DNA of 60,000 nucleotides from Lingula anatina. Its lineage: Eukaryota > Brachiopoda > Lingulata > Lingulida > Lingulidae. Numbering within the stretch: position 1 is the stretch's first letter; each line of letters opens with the position of its first letter. The stretch is taken from assembly GCF_001039355.2 (NCBI RefSeq), contig NW_019775391.1:952169-1012168 (forward strand), written 5' to 3'. Under the pieces are notes generated by a model. It was not told the origin of the DNA. It searched no databases and saw nothing but the letters and a program-made list of their open reading frames with translations. This document shows, piece after piece, positions 25,704 to 40,391 of this stretch. A program made the translations under genes and the position numbers.

Positions 25704-28700
25704 CTAGTATCCATACTTTGCATTCAAATGGGTCTTTCCATCTCCTGACTGATCTGTAAAAAGCAGTAAGTACACATGAATATAGATACTTCTTAACATG
25801 ATTTTTTGGTGAAATAAAGTAATCATGCCTTTACAGTTTGCATTTCAGGTGATAATATATATTTTGAATTTTGCAAGTATTAGAAATAAATCCAAAAAGT
25901 CCTTGCCATAGATATATTGATGTCAGTTAATAATGAATGATCTAATAAAAGCAGTGCAGACTATTATAATATTAAAGATCTCCATATTTGTAAAAGAGAA
26001 GAAAAGTTATTTCCAATTAATAAAAAATTTGATCAACCATTGTAAAATGGGGACTAATTTCAGGCCCTACAATAAACTTATTACATATTTTGGTGAACAC
26101 CAAAAATCAATTTTAGTAAATGGAACATGGATTAAGACTACAGACTCATGGATATATTCATATAAATATAATTAATCAAGTTAAATAATTAAATATTATA
26201 TCTTGGACAGCAAACCAAGGAAAGGAGTTGTGACTATCAGAGGAAGAGAGAAAGTTAATAAAACTAACCAGATGGGGGCAGCCATACTTGGAAATCAGGA
26301 TCATCTTCAGGATAAGAGGATTTATCCTCACTGCCTCTGGGCTTTTTGGGTCTCTAAAAAACATACAAATATAATCATAAGATGAACAGAATTAATATTT
26401 AATAAGAATGCATGAAGAATTTACTGAAAAGTACTCAACATTTAATTCAAATAGGATTAATAAGGACAAATTATATACATATATTTGGTCACAAAACAAT
26501 ATACTGAAATGTTAAAAAAAAGAGGCAATGAGCCATTTTTTTTAAATTTAAAAATCAAATTAATTCTGATGCATCAATACAACAAATCTAGAAATTAAGA
26601 ATTATTTATTCAATAACAATACTTTCACATTGTCAATCCAGTATTTACAACCAAAATCAGTGGAGAGTTTATTATTACCTGTCTTCTTTTCTCCTCTGTT
26701 TTTCTTTTCACAGCTTGTGCTTTAATTTCTGGTGAAGGTTGCTGGTTTGTTTCTTCATCATTTGAAGTCCTTGCTAAAATTGGAGAAAATTTGTTTTACA
26801 GTCAAAAAAGAGACTGGGTTGAAAAGTTTGGACTATAAGCTGACATGTATAAAATTTGCACTATAAGTTGACATATATAAACACTATGTCTCTAATACAT
26901 CTTATACCTGCTAAAGTTCCATATGAAAGCACAAAAACTGAGTTCAAATCTCGAGAGCAGCAAAACAGGTCTATTCTCAAATTTACCATTTAACATCTGC
27001 TCTTTTTCCACTGTCTCCTTAAGATCCATTGCATTCTCAGTTGGCATTAAAGTTTTCTCATCTGTAATTTCTGCTTTTGCATCTGAATCTCTTGCAACCT
27101 CTTCTTCTTCCTCCTCCTCCTCCTCCTCCTCTACTTCCTCAGTGTCATCAGACACTTTTTCTGATATTTTTGGTGGTGCATTGCTCTGCAGAAAATAAAA
27201 CAGACTGATTAAACAGAGGTGCATATTTAGCAAACCAAGATGACTAAATGATCAAATTGGACCATACTATTAATTAAACCGTTTGGTGCACTGATCTGCA
27301 GAAAATAAAAAGCACAATGATTAAATCAAGGTACTTACTTGAGAAACCAATATGATTTTAAATTATCACATTTGACCAAAATACTGTTTAAACCAATTAT
27401 AAATGAGTTCTCCACAGAAAAAGTTGTATTGCTCTACAGAAAATAAAAACAGAGTGAGAAGGTGCATACATACTTTAAATACCAATACTGCTTGAAATCA
27501 TTACAGTTATACTTCGCCCTTAATATTGATTAAATTGATATATTATTTACCCCTAGATAACCCCATCAAAGGTAGGGTTATTATAACGATGCATATGTTT
27601 ATCAAGAATAAATATTAGAAGTGTTCAATTTATAAACTGTATCAATCGCCAGTGCTTTAGAGTATATTTTCTCTGTTCTGAAGATAAATACAATGCCACC
27701 CAGATATGGTATTAATATTTAACTGTTACAAGGTTATAACCAGACAAACACAAAACAAACATAGTGAAAGAAACAGATTCAATGGCATCCAGAACATATA
27801 GCATATCTCAAATATGTATACACACTACCTACCCAAACATCTCTATTCATTCTTATTACCTTAGGTGGTGGAGGCTTTAGTGATGTAGGCACTGGGGTAG
27901 CTTTCCTCTTCCCAAACATGGGCATGGTCATTTTTGGAGGAGGCTGGTCTGGTTTAGGGACCACTACAGACCTAATGGTATGTGAATTTATGAGATAACA
28001 TTTACACAAATTTTTTATTAGTATTAGAGTAATCATTATGCAAAAACCAACAATTGATTTATAATAATTTTCTCAAAATCAATTTCCCTTCAAAGGAAGT
28101 AATCTATTAGCCAAAGGCAACATATTAAAAAAAGGATTTACCACAATATCAACATAATATGCTTTACAAGAAAATTGTATTATATTTTTACTGTAACTAA
28201 AAAGGAGTAGTAATAGTAGTGAAACCTAAAAAACAACACAACACTTCCATCTATGTATTTGTGTGCTGTACTATGTACAACTTTGAAAAATATAAATCAA
28301 TTCTACATTTATCTTTCAAATTTGAATAAATACTGACATAAATATTATACCAACATACTTTTTAACTTCAGGCATATTTGCTGGCTTAGCAATATTTGCC
28401 ATTTTTGTTAATTTAGCCTGTTCTTGTTTCAGTTCTATCAAACGTCTTTTGAGGCTCATTTTGGTCTTCGTGTCCATGACTCCCGATTTAATGGCTGACA
28501 TGTAAGCATCCAGGGCATCTACATCTTCTGCCATAATTTTATCTTGCTCTGAAACATAACAACAGTTTTTAACTCAGGACTCGAATCAATAACACAAACA
28601 TTCTTCTTGGTGAATTTGAATATCACACAAATAACTCTTAGAAAGGAAATTTATAGGACTGAACTGGATGCATTCAAGACAAATAAATCTAAATATTTTT

Positions 28701-31700
28701 AAAGTCTGATAAAGCTCAACAATGGGTAGTAATATATCTGCATACATCAAGGCTGTCTCTCCTGTTCTCTAACATCAAATGATGACAAAATTTAACTGTT
28801 TCTAAAAAAGTTGTTTCTTACTTTTGACCCTAAATCCATAAACTTCACTATTTCTAATGAAATAAAAATGGTTATTCCAAGTCATGGTATCCTATCTTTG
28901 GCATCATAGCTGATAACCTATTCGAACCTATAAACAGCAATCAAGATAGATATGCCTGTCATAAGTAATTAATGCTGTTAGACTGCATCAAGACAGGTAG
29001 GAGTGCACAATGAGGCCTCCAAAGTTTAAATTTTTTAAGATGTAAAATGCACTGGTATAAATATCTATAACAGAGAGACAGATCTGATATCTTTGAAAAA
29101 TAAACAGTTAAAATACTACTAACTTTATCAAACCTGTATAACAGATATAACTGACTATTCTTAAAAAGTTTATAGAAATGAGGTGAATAATCTGCTTAAA
29201 ATACTCAGTGCCTGTGTTTTCTATACTTCATTCCTAAATGTTGAAAATTATTCATTCAGTCAGACCACTGCTATCTGGAAGGGTTTTCTATAAATTTAAA
29301 TTTAAGTTAGTTCATCCCAAAATAACCTGTATGATCTCTCCCAATAAATGGATGGGAACTTAAGCAACTTAAAATAAGTAATGATTCTTTATGTTTTAAA
29401 CTAGATGTACTGATGTCATATAATGTAAGCCAATCAGAACACTCCTTTATTGTGATTTTTTTAATTGCTCCATAACCTGTCTTTTGTCTGTTTTGACATT
29501 TCAGAATACAACAGTGAACTGGATTGAAAAGAATAAATAAAAAACTCCACTCAACCATATCTTAAGAGTACTTAAGATACTCTCACATTAACCATCCATG
29601 TCACCTTCACATTCTTCAGCCTAATCCATTGTTCTCTGTCCTCAAATTTTGCTGTTTTTTCCTTTTTGCCTAACAATTGATCCAGATTCAATGATTAAAT
29701 CACTATTCATTTATAAAAAATAAAGCAAATCTGCCAAAATTGTTTTTCTAACACAAACAAAAGATTAATCCTCTGTTGTTTTTAAGCAGGAAATGAGATT
29801 GGTGTGATAGATATAAGTTGGCCAACGTCAACTGACAGTTTTTGGTGTTTACCTTATCCAGTAAAATACTGAATTATTCAATCTTTTTCAGATTGCCCAT
29901 TCACTATATTTACCCTGCAAAGATACATAACAAATGAATACTGCAGGTACCCTCTTTAAAGAGATAAGGATTTAATAGAATTATTGACACATCTGCCATG
30001 CTCATTAATGTCTAAAAAATACTCCTCTCATTTTTTTCATTAAATAAAAAAACATCAACAGGATAAAAAAAGATAGGCATCTAACATGGACCCTGTATAA
30101 TGTATTATCAGTTACAGAAAAGGGCAGAAACATACTGATAGCAGAGGTTTTTCAGTCATCTTTGAAACTGAGGCAGATACTTTTTAGGAGGCTGACCCCC
30201 TCTGAGCAGAATATTATTATATTATATTATTATATATATTAATATATTACTGTAATTATTATCTTTCTATGTAATAGTACCTTCTTTTGCTTTATTCAAT
30301 TTCCCTTGAATCTCTTGCATTTCATTTTCGACCTGCTGCAATTTTTCCGTTAGGGATTCATAGGTCTCTGCCTTTTCTTCATTCTTCCCCACTTTTGCCA
30401 TTCTCTGCTGCCTTTTTTTCTCGATTGTTCCTGTTCTGTCCAAGTAGATGTCTTCATCACTGTCGTAGAAGTCATCTTCTTCCCAGTTCTTCTTCTTTTT
30501 CTTTCTACCTTCTGAAATTGTAAGGGAAATCAACTGAAATCCTCACATTATAACCACGTCAAGAATTCTATATAGAATAATACAAGACACTATAGAAGTA
30601 TATCTGGGATGGTAATGTAACAAACCATTAGAGACTGCCAATTGTCTGTTAAGAAGCTGAAATTCATTTGTGCATCATTTTTGGCTATTTTTCTACCAAA
30701 AAAACAGTTGTCATTTTAATACTTGCCATTGTTTAAATCCAATCATGTACTTTTATTTTCTGTATGACCTATATGCAACAGCTAAGCAAATATGTATTGT
30801 GACAATAAAAAGAAATGAATTCTAGCTATTCACACCTTTCATCAAAGAAAAATTCAGCTTGACAAGATAATATTTTAAAACATCAAATGACATTATGAAA
30901 ATATGACATTTTTTGTCAAACAAAACAACTGGTAAGGAGAAATAAAAATGTCTTATTCTTCGGCACAACTAGTGGTCCTTAAAATTCCTAACCATTTTGA
31001 ATACAATGCACTTAAGTATGTTCAGTATTATCTTCTGCAAAACTACACACAAAGAGTACAAAAACTGAGTTTTTTTATTTGAAATATGTATAAGAGAATA
31101 ACAATATTAAAGAGTGTTTAATATCTAGAGTGTAATGTTTTAATTTTCACTATGATTTTGTTTGAACTGGTGAGAAGAAAAAAACTCAAGCATGAACTTT
31201 GTCTCCATCAGCACCAGGTCAGTGAATTTCTAATCCTGACTGTCCACCCTGTCATGATAAATTAAAGAGCTACGTGCCAAACTGGTATGTGAGATATGAA
31301 AGGTTTAAACCCTAAGAATTTGCATAAGCATTACCTACGTATATTTCCACGGAAGTAGACTTGACATGACTGAAATTTATCTTAAATTCTAAGACATGCT
31401 TGAAATCCCCTTTTTAATCAGATCAATTGGTGATGTCAATCTACTTCCTTTTCCTAAGAGGTTGTCATGTCCAAGAAAAAAGTTACAGTTCTCATTAATA
31501 ATCCATTCAATCATCTTCTCCAAAACCTACACATAAACATAAATAAGAAATAAGATCCTGATATATGAAGGTTTCATTCATGATCATCATGTGTGCCTTC
31601 ACATGGTACACATAAGGTTATGAAAAAAAGCAAAGCGCTCAATATACTTCCTTTTAATGCCATAGACAAAGAGGTGCCTACTGAAGTTTGGGTCAAAAAC

Positions 31701-32374
31701 TTTTTACTGACCCTTAAGAAAACCAGGCTCTAAGAATATACTGGTGTCTAGTAACTTAAAAAACAACAACAAACTTTACAAGCCCTTCTTTTTCTTTCTA
31801 CCTTAGCATGGGGTCAGTGTTAATTCTGCAGACTGTTATACAAATATTTAAAACTTTTCAATTCCCCATGGCAATTTTTTAATAGAATGAGGAGAGATGT
31901 GCAACTGGTACATTACCCGAGACATAAGTTGCATTAAGTTTAAGATAATGAGTAGGTTATAATCACTTAACATAAAACCACCTCATATTTCTTCTAATTT
32001 TTAAAGGTTTTCAGTATGTTTAGTGTTTTTTAATTTGACCAAATGAAAAAAAATTTATTCAGTTAAAAAGAACAACAGGGGAGTTTTCCATAAAAAGAAT
32101 AAAGTTAATTAAAAAAATGAAAGAAATAATAAGAGCAATATGTTCCTTTTTTTTAGTTTTCAGAGGGTTTTCTGAAGGTTGATATAGTTATAAATAGCCA
32201 CGTGTACCATTTGCCATTTTCTTTTCCAAGAGTGTGACACCAAATTGTGAATTTTACAGATACTCTATTTTTAAAGAAATAATTTCTTAAAATTAGAACA
32301 TTACCACTGAGTGGTAGCAACAAAATTAAAAGGCAGGCTACTCTTTAGTTCTATGCAGTAAAAACATCAACAAT

Positions 32375-32451
<77 letters not shown>

Positions 32452-35400
32452 AATTATTAAATTATGTATCTGAAAGTTTTATCATTTTTGCCAATTGAAA
32501 ATATCAAGTCATTACCGTACATACTCAGAAATAAGTACAGCTGACAGAAGTAGGGAATCAGATCACTGCCCTTATCATGCAGACATGTTACAAAGTCTGT
32601 TCTTTGTGGATCCAGATTTTATTTACAGTCTCTCCTCCTGGGGGGGGGGTTTGAAGATTCAAATTTTGCACAGTGCAGGCCTTTTCCTGACAAAAAGGCC
32701 AATTAGTTTGAACAGCTCGCCCCCCCCCCCCATCCCCTCCTGGCTAGGGGCTTAGACCAACTAAGAGTAATCAGCCTTTCCTGATACAACAGCACACTCT
32801 TGTAACGAAATGACTTGTGACCCAGATATGGGGAAGATTAACTTGCCATTAAATTTTGTTTGAGAAAGAGCCTCCTAACACTGAAAAATAGCCAGATTAT
32901 TCATAACAGATTTCCCTTGTTAAATTTGGCATCTAATCAGGATGAAACACAGTGAAAATCTGGAACAACACACAAGATCTGCTGGGCATTGCACTGATAG
33001 TTAGTTTATAGTACAATCTGTCTATCAATGTCTGCCAAAATTTTGTGATTAATTACCAATAGGCATGCAGCCTGTCCATGCTTCTGCAGCATGAACAGTA
33101 TGAAGAATTAAACTTACCATGTGTGGATGCTCTCAAAACTCCGTGTCTGTCCAGTATTCTGCAGGCTTCAAGTGCACATGCCACCACAGCATCTTTCCTC
33201 TTCCCTGTCACCGTGGCCTCAGCATACATGGGTTCTCCAGTTGGTAAGTCCAGAGGGAGCCTGTAACAGAAAAATGATTCAAATATGGGACAATCATAAC
33301 ATGAAAAAATATATATATGTATTTTTTTTTACATGTTAAAAACATATTTCATCCTTATTATTTTCATTGTTTTGCTTTGTAATTTATATTTTTGATATTA
33401 AGAAAAAGATTTAACAGATAAGTACACAAGGAACTTAATTATCTACACTTAAAATGATGAATAAAAATCAGTTTCCAAAGTAGAAAAAATACTGAAAAAA
33501 AAGCAGAAAGAAAATACTGATTCAAATATTGATTATCTGCTTACTCCACTCTACAGCAGTGCTTGCCTCTTCCCAGATCTTCTAATTCATATTCAGGCAA
33601 GTCACAGCCTATTAATGAAAAATCATGGCAATTATTTTCAAATCAGTTTCCTATACTTATACCGATGTAAAACAGGGCTGAACTGTACTTATAAAAAATG
33701 CCAATACTGCATAAGCAAATTTTACGATTTAGAATGAGTTATTCTGTACACAAAAAATATGTTTCTTGTGGCAGCAAAGATTCAAATGTATTTTAAGAAG
33801 CAAAGATATAAACTGTGCAAGAATGTAGCAAGTATAAGCATTACATACTTAAAGTGCTTATTTCTTTTCAAGGTCAACTTCAAGAGCAAAATGTATTTTA
33901 TGCACAATACCTTCTCTTTCAAAAAAACCATTTAAGGCCTTTTTTGGATCATTGATATACAATTCCTCCCTTGTTGCAAGATCTATTTTATCATCATTCT
34001 CTTCATCTTCATCTTCTGCCTCTTCAGGAATGTCATCATCTAGAAAAATCACCCATTTATCTTAAAATTTAATATTGACAAAATATACATTTTAATATCT
34101 GATGTTGATTTAGTGTAATATTGTTTCCCATAAAACCTAATGATGAGAAAACCAGCACTGAAAATGTCTACAATTTAATGAATATGTGACTTTAATTCTT
34201 AACCTTCAATATATAAAGATTGGATCATACATTCGCAATAGGAGTCACTTCAGCTTTAGTTATAAATGGTATTATCTTGTTGCCTTACCTATTCCCCATG
34301 TGCATCCTTCACTTTCTGCAGCCACAAGATGTTTCTGTTTTTCCTCCACTGCATCAATACCAGCCTGTCTCAGTACCTCAATCTCTTTCTCCTGCTTAGC
34401 CTTCAGTTCTTTCAACTCTGTCACAGACAAGTCTGTTTCCTCTTCTCTGTCTTCTTCAGGACCCTGAATACACAAAGAGTGGGTTTGTTAAATGCATAAT
34501 ATTCTCTCCAGTTTAAAATGTAACATCAACAATCAAATTTATCAATAAAAACCCATTACAGAGACTTCATGGTTATGCAAGCATATAAATTTTTTGCAAA
34601 ACTCTGAAATAGATCTACCATTTACTTGTGCCAAAGCACATGAAGAATATCAAGCTGTTTTTTAAACAAACCATCACGTACTGCTACTCATATAATCACC
34701 AGCTTTTCTCTATAACTCAATGCCAAGAGGTGGCATGCTAATCTGTACATCTGACTGCATTCAGTGAAAGTCCCTGTGGAGCTGAATCAACCCACATAGA
34801 GCAATGGTTTTACTGGGAATGAACCACTATACTTACTTGTAAAATGTTGAGTCGTGAACTTCCCCCAAATTTAACCATGTGACCTACACGTATGCGGTAG
34901 TAACGTCGAGGTTGTACCTTCACTTTGTTCACCCATGTGCCATGCGTACTGTCAAGGTCATACAAATACCAGCCTAGTTCATGCTTCTCATTTGGAACAG
35001 CACAGTACTGCATGACAGCATGATAGCGAGATAATGATGGATGTTCCAATGTAATATCACAACTAGGAAGCCTACCAACTACATGAAATGAACGTTTTGT
35101 TAAGTCAATAGAGTCTAAAATTAAACCGTTTTTAAGTACTTCAAATCCGTATTTTTTATCTGGGACACCACCCCATGGTGGCTCTTTGTAAGGAATTGGG
35201 GCTTTGAGAGCCGCCTGTTGCTCTGCAGGGGACAATGAAGGTTTTCTCATCTGACTGCCAGACGAAGACTGAGTGCCCGTTAAACTTAAAGGCTTTTTAA
35301 CTTCTGAAATTTCACTCGGTTTCTGTCCCTCTTCACCCTTGACCTTTGTCGTTTTATCAGACATTTCTCGTTCTGCTGTTGCCAAGGCATTCGACCGCTG

Positions 35401-35688
35401 AGGTCGGTGAAGTCCTGATTTATTTTGAAGAGTCAGAGGTTTTTGAAACATTGGAATCGATGGAGGGGGAGCCATTGCTGTTTCTGCCTCTGGCACGGGT
35501 ATCGTTTTCGATGCCTTGCTATTCTCATTCTGTACATTATCTAGTTCAGTGGTTTCAGACATAGCCTTCACGTCAATACTGTCGTTTGTGTTGTTTACAT
35601 TCATTGCTGTATCACCTCCAGCAGATAATATACTTCCCTCATTTTCTTCAGCGGTACTCGAAGACACCGTGTTCACGTTCTCCGCCAT
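25704..35688 (-). CDS. SLC4A1AP: Kanadaptin (SLC4A1AP), FHA-domain nuclear protein
   Basis: Twelve exons: 34837-35688, 34289-34463, 33911-34039, 33545-33608, 33118-33260, 30281-30511, 28359-28548, 27860-27971, 26987-27185, 26679-26773, 26269-26353 and 25704-25753. They encode about 774 residues. The ATG at 35688 is chosen because no earlier in-frame ATG exists in the open stretch. A Ser/Thr-rich leader is followed by PPWGGVPDKKYGFEVLKNG and an FHA domain (about 188-284) with GRLPSCDI, SLSRYHA and STHGTWVN. Next come a coiled segment, NDPKKALNGFFEREG, a dsRNA-binding-like helix (RKDAVVACALEACRILD) and the family signature NWEEDDFYDSDEDIYLDRTG. A poly-Glu run and the C-terminus DDPDFQVWLPP..QSGDGKTHLN.KYGY follow. 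Human kanadaptin ends almost identically. It was first described as an anion-exchanger 1 partner and is mainly nuclear; its exact role is unsettled. Confidence 0.94.
27171..27535. repeat. Three imperfect tandem copies spanning a kanadaptin splice acceptor
   Basis: On the minus strand the acceptor of exon 26987-27185 (TTTTATTTTCTGCAG|AGCAATGCACC) is preceded by two more diverged copies: TTTTTATTTTCTGCAG|ATCAGTGCACC near 27300 and TTTTTATTTTCTGTAG|AGCAATACAAC near 27435. Spacing is about 115-135 bp. Flanking words (GATTAAA, CCAAGATGA/CCAATATGA) repeat too. Confidence 0.65.
32160..32520. repeat. Interspersed repeat copy 2 with (AT)n expansion
   Basis: Matches the block at about 2400-2710 (GAGTGGTAGCAACA, AAAGGCAGGCTACT, AGTTCTATGCAGTAAAAACATCAA, GAAAATATCAAGTCATT.CGTAC). 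A TA microsatellite (about 32377-32438) has expanded inside this copy. It lies in the 2.6 kb kanadaptin intron between exons 33118-33260 and 30281-30511. Confidence 0.55.
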
Positions 35689-37150
35689 ATTGTAAACTTC
35701 CTGTAAATAACGCGCCTCCAATCCAGGAGAGTTGCTCTTATTTGGGTTGTGAAGAAAAGGCGCTTAACTAATTCAAAACTCGATCAGCAGATAGATTAGT
35801 TAAAAAGATTAAAAAAACAATGTTTGAAACTTATTACTGGAGTCTTATAAGAACTACATCGGTTACCAATCCGGCAAAGGATTTTATTTAATGTCTAAAC
35901 TACCATTTTAAATCTTTTTAAAAATTGACTTACCGGGAAACTTATTATACTCGGTTTGAACAAGGAGTTATAACTCCTTGGTTTGAACCACAAAAGCAAA
36001 CTAGAAATTCTTTTTATAGCAATTTTACACTTAGACACTGTAAAATAGAGAATCAGTGTAACAAATTTCATAGAGACGTTACTTTTATTGTTTATGCCTC
36101 AAAATTGCCTTTTTAGATAAAATCTGAAAGTAGGTCTACGGCTGACATTTTTATTTACAGTCTCTCCTAAAACTCCTCTTTTTCAAAGTATTTATGATCA
36201 ACGTTTTTAAAATTCTAATGTGAAGAGTCTGTATTTTATTGCTGTAATTCTTAAGAATTTTCATATAATATTTGTAAAGTGCATCGAAACGTAGGGTCCT
36301 TAGAAAATGCACTGTGCTATAGGCCTACAAGAAATAATTTTTAGTACTGGTACTTGTAATATTTTATTTTATTTATTTTATTTTTATTAAATGGTAGGAT
36401 ACACAGGCAGGTAACCGGCAGTTAGGGCCCAGGCGTTGAGGAATATCATGTAGGCCCTAACCCCCGGTGTCGGGATCTCTCTGTGATTACCATTAGGCTA
36501 CTTAATTGTCGTTATGTCCTAGCTACTAGGCCTCGTCCTGGTACCAGTAAGCTAGTTAGCTATCGGTACTAGGCCTTTTTGCGTAATAAAGTCATTTTTC
36601 TGCTGCTTTCAACCTTATTTCTGCCATATTATAATCAATAACAATTTAATAGGGGCATAGATATATGTTTCCACTAAATGATTTAGACCTGTGGTTGCTC
36701 AACAGACGTACACATATTTGTAAATTAAAGCTTTTCTAGCTGGGATTTTCGCGCCAAATCCAATTTTCTTCGAGAAAAAATATCCAACTCAAAAATATTT
36801 ACTTGTCCCACCCTTGCACAATTTAACATTTGTAAAAAATGATTTAAAATTCATCTGACGCAAAAAAGGTAAACGTGCACTGTGTTTACGTATACAGCAT
36901 ATCATATTTTGATTTTTTTAATATACGTTTTTGACTATCTACCAGCACACGAGATGCAAGGTGGCAACTGACGACAGCAGTTTCTCAGAAAGGCATCAGG
37001 CAAATTGCCATTTAGGTATATCGAATAGCATCTGTTTCAATCGGTGTTTAAAATACAAAGTTTGCTGCTGACATTCAATACCAGCAACTATTTTTCTTTC
37101 AGTTTACGCACTCTGATACCAGAAAAGTCACGGAAATTGTAGTGAAATTA

Positions 37151-37193
37151 CCCCCTTCTCCCTTCCCCTTCTCCCTTCTCCCCTTCCACCCCC
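37151..37193. repeat. Polypyrimidine tract
   Basis: Nearly pure C/T on the plus strand (CCCCTTCTCCCTTCCCC and similar), ending in CACCCCCGG. Mirror-like enough to be triplex-prone in principle. Confidence 0.8.
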
Positions 37194-37360
37194 GGCGGTC
37201 TTGGTTGCCAAAAAAAGTAACGTGGCGTTAATTATTTAACGTGAATACCAAATATGCCTTTCTATGAAAATAATTTCAAAAGAACGAAAGGATGTTGCTG
37301 TATAGCATTGTCAGCCAAACTGTAGTCAATGGAACTCATCAGTTTGAATATGATCAAGGA

Positions 37361-37372
<12 letters not shown>

Positions 37373-37419
<47 letters not shown>
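37373..37419. repeat. (TA)n microsatellite after a short (GT)n run
   Basis: Uninterrupted TA repeat in the intergenic region. Confidence 0.97.
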
Positions 37420-37421
<2 letters not shown>

Positions 37422-40391
37422 TTTCCTTGGTCTGATAGGTTAAAGGGACCAATATGGCCAAAGCCTTAGTCAATGACACTTTATCTTAGTCAATAAGTTT
37501 GCTAGACTGAGGTGGTTACACTATTAGCAGGCTTACAATCTGATTAACATATAACCTATTTTGACATTTTGCTGTGATAATATTTTCTGCAATGACGTTT
37601 TTATAGTTCGGAATTGAGACCTTATTTAGTGTAATTTTCACTCCAAAGCCACGTAAACAGTGCCCTGAAACTACGGCTAATTTTTCCTGTCCCTTTAGAT
37701 GTGACGATAAAACACTTATTCTTGACTTAAAAACATAAGTACAAGTCGTACACTACGTTTGAATTTACCATCACATTCAGGAATGATCTTTCACGAGGAT
37801 CACGTTCCATGGATGATGGTTGGCAGGGTAGAGTACGGTTTTCGTTATAAAGTCAAGAAAACTATATTTATTGTTTTATATTTGTGTGTTTGGTTGAATT
37901 TTTTCTTAGGCGCTAATGAAGAATCCCATTAGAATTTCAACAACGAGTTTAGTATATCAATAAAGAATTATGCCTCGACCCCATCCCTTGTCAGATCGGC
38001 ACTGCCTTTAAACAAGACTGAATGTAGTTGATTACTGTAAGGTGAAGTGCTATGTGAAAATTTACGTTACATTCAGTAACTTGTAAATAACTCATAAATA
38101 CTGCGTGGTCAACCCATTTATGGAAACATTCTGTTTTTAATAGTACATCCATTGCAATCACAAAATATAATGATATATGAATAACATTGTGTTTAAACCA
38201 AAGTAGTTTAAAATATATATATTTTCATGAAATAAAACAACAACAACAATGCTCTGGGAAGAAACCAATTGACCCAACTCTGCTGAAACAAGTTCGATTT
38301 ATATAGCTAAAGATTTAACAAAATAATCAGAGTTTTAAAAATCAAGGCTTTAATAGACCATACATTGGGCCTATCGTAATAATTTGAGAAAAGATAGTCT
38401 ATCACATTTATTACTTTTTCGGATAATGTGTTTATTGAGGAGAATTTGTTTGTAAAAATTATCACAGAAGTTCAGTCTTTTTTGTGTTGAAAAACTTGAC
38501 CATCAAGTTAAGATCCTTTGGTGTCTTCCCTCCTTTCTGCCTTCTCTAGCTACGCTGACTGAAGTGAGATTCTTGTAAGTAAATTGCCTAAATAAATACT
38601 GATTTCATAGTCTTAATTCCTATCTTAAAACACGTCATTTCATCACGATAATCACAGTTTAAGCTCACGGTCTGTTTATAAAGTTCCCACAAAGATCAGC
38701 AAGTTAAAATAGGCTCATGCAATTGTACAAACACAAATGGGCGTCAGCGTTAAATATTTCACGTTTGGACGCATCGGTATGGACAGTGTAGGCGACAACA
38801 GATGGAACCTTGGCAGTGACCCACATTTCAAAGGTGCAGCATGTAATAGTAAAACAAGCACCAGCTTACGCCCTTAGGTATTATCCGAAGCTTAACGAGG
38901 TATTTTTTCCATACAATGAATACGTAATCTTAGAAATTGTGCCAAAACTAATATATGCTATTGTAAAATATTCATGTGGAACAACTAAGGCTGGCATCAA
39001 TGGAGCAACAGCTTGGCCAAGATAAGTTGAAACGGATTTTGCGTGACAGCAAAGTTCAGCTCGAAAACAGTCAGATCAAGGACATTAGATACTGACAGAA
39101 GATAATCTATTCTTACTCGAAAAGACCCGAACTTCAAAAAAGTTTAACCATCATTTTATATTAAAGGTTTGAACAAACGTTTTTGTTTTACTGTATTCAA
39201 AATGTCATGGATTTTTTTTGTTTTCGCAAAAAAAAGTAGGCGAGATTTTACCATAACCCTCATCATAATATTTGAAAGAATGTTTTGTTATTCAAATATA
39301 GCTTCTAAATCTGAAGTAAAGCAAATCTTATTGATTGAATCCCGCATATTTATACGCTCAATTATGGATACCAGGTCAGGCAAAACCTCTAACTCAACAA
39401 TGTGCCTCTGCCGCTAATAGGAAGCTAACCATCCAGAATAAAAAAGGTCGCATCACATCTAAATGTTTAACCATGATTTTTCTCATTTCTTCAGCTATCT
39501 TCATCTAACATCTAAAATCGTTAGAAGTCATTCTTTAATCTACTTGTAAGAAATTCGATTTCATTTTGTGTTACCAAGTTCTACAGCATATGAAATTGGT
39601 GTAAGGCCTCTTTGGTATATCATAAATCAGACAACATCAAGCCAGCAGCTGAAACCACCGATATTTGTTCTTGTCCTGGGAGCCAAATATAAAGCATAAG
39701 ACTACCTATTTCCTAACCCTTGCCCTTTGTTAAAAGAAGAATAATTTTCCGTTTGTTAGAACTTAAATGGTCTGATTATAAAATGGAGAGAGACACTGAA
39801 TAAAAGCAGTGACGTTCAAAAATTTTAAAACTCCGTTTTGCTGTTAAAATGCGTAACATTCTCCTGGCTACATTCTCTTAAATGCTAAATCATTAATAAA
39901 TTTAATTCTATATATAAGTGTTAACGATTTCCCAGACTGCTATCATTAATTATCTATGTTGAAACAGCATGCACCAAAACAACGGGACGAAACCATAACT
40001 AGGATGACCACAGTTTTTTTTAAGAGGCGACGTTATGGTTGGTCTAGATCTGCTTCCCAATACCAATGAAATTATCCCTATCCCGTGTTGAAAAGGTGTA
40101 AGTTCCATGGACCATGTAATACAGCAACCAACGAAGGGAAAGTGAACCCAACTCAATGGCGGCTAGGTGGTCATTTTGACATTAAGGATTATTTCAACCT
40201 TGAGTGACGCTTTTCGGATGGAATTTGGAGTATCGTCCTCTCGCGTTTGTCATAATTCACTCCATTCCTTTCGCCAGCGTGCAACATTGCATGGTTCTGG
40301 TTATTAGGCCTATATCGCTTAACCTCAAGCTAGTTATAATTAACTTCATTTCTAAAATTGCCTCTTTCATGAAGATTTTCTTTGTCTTTCG

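Larger units (their letters stand above)
35689..40391. other. Kanadaptin upstream region, no gene supported
   Basis: About 4.7 kb with no exon I can support. The kanadaptin ATG lies inside AATATGGCGG, a YY1-type site. Further out are a TTTTCGCGCCAAA E2F-like site (about 36745-36757), a polypyrimidine tract (37151-37193) and a TA microsatellite (37373-37419). The open frames at 38810-39025 and 39169-39417 have no splice context or conserved feel. A short inverted pair GTTAGGGCC/GGCCCTAAC lies near 36411-36460. Confidence 0.5.

Noticed and set aside
26892-27198. Ser-rich plus-strand frame opposite the poly-Glu stretch
   Set aside because: It is the antisense shadow of the acidic kanadaptin exon 26987-27185.
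35700-35721. Upstream extension of kanadaptin to MEARYLQEVYN
   Set aside because: The codon at its start is TTG, not ATG; the ATG at 35688 in an AATATGGCGG context is the likely start.
39950-40156. 68-codon minus-strand frame near the end of the orphan gene
   Set aside because: It lies beyond the orphan gene's stop, has no splice signals and no recognisable content.
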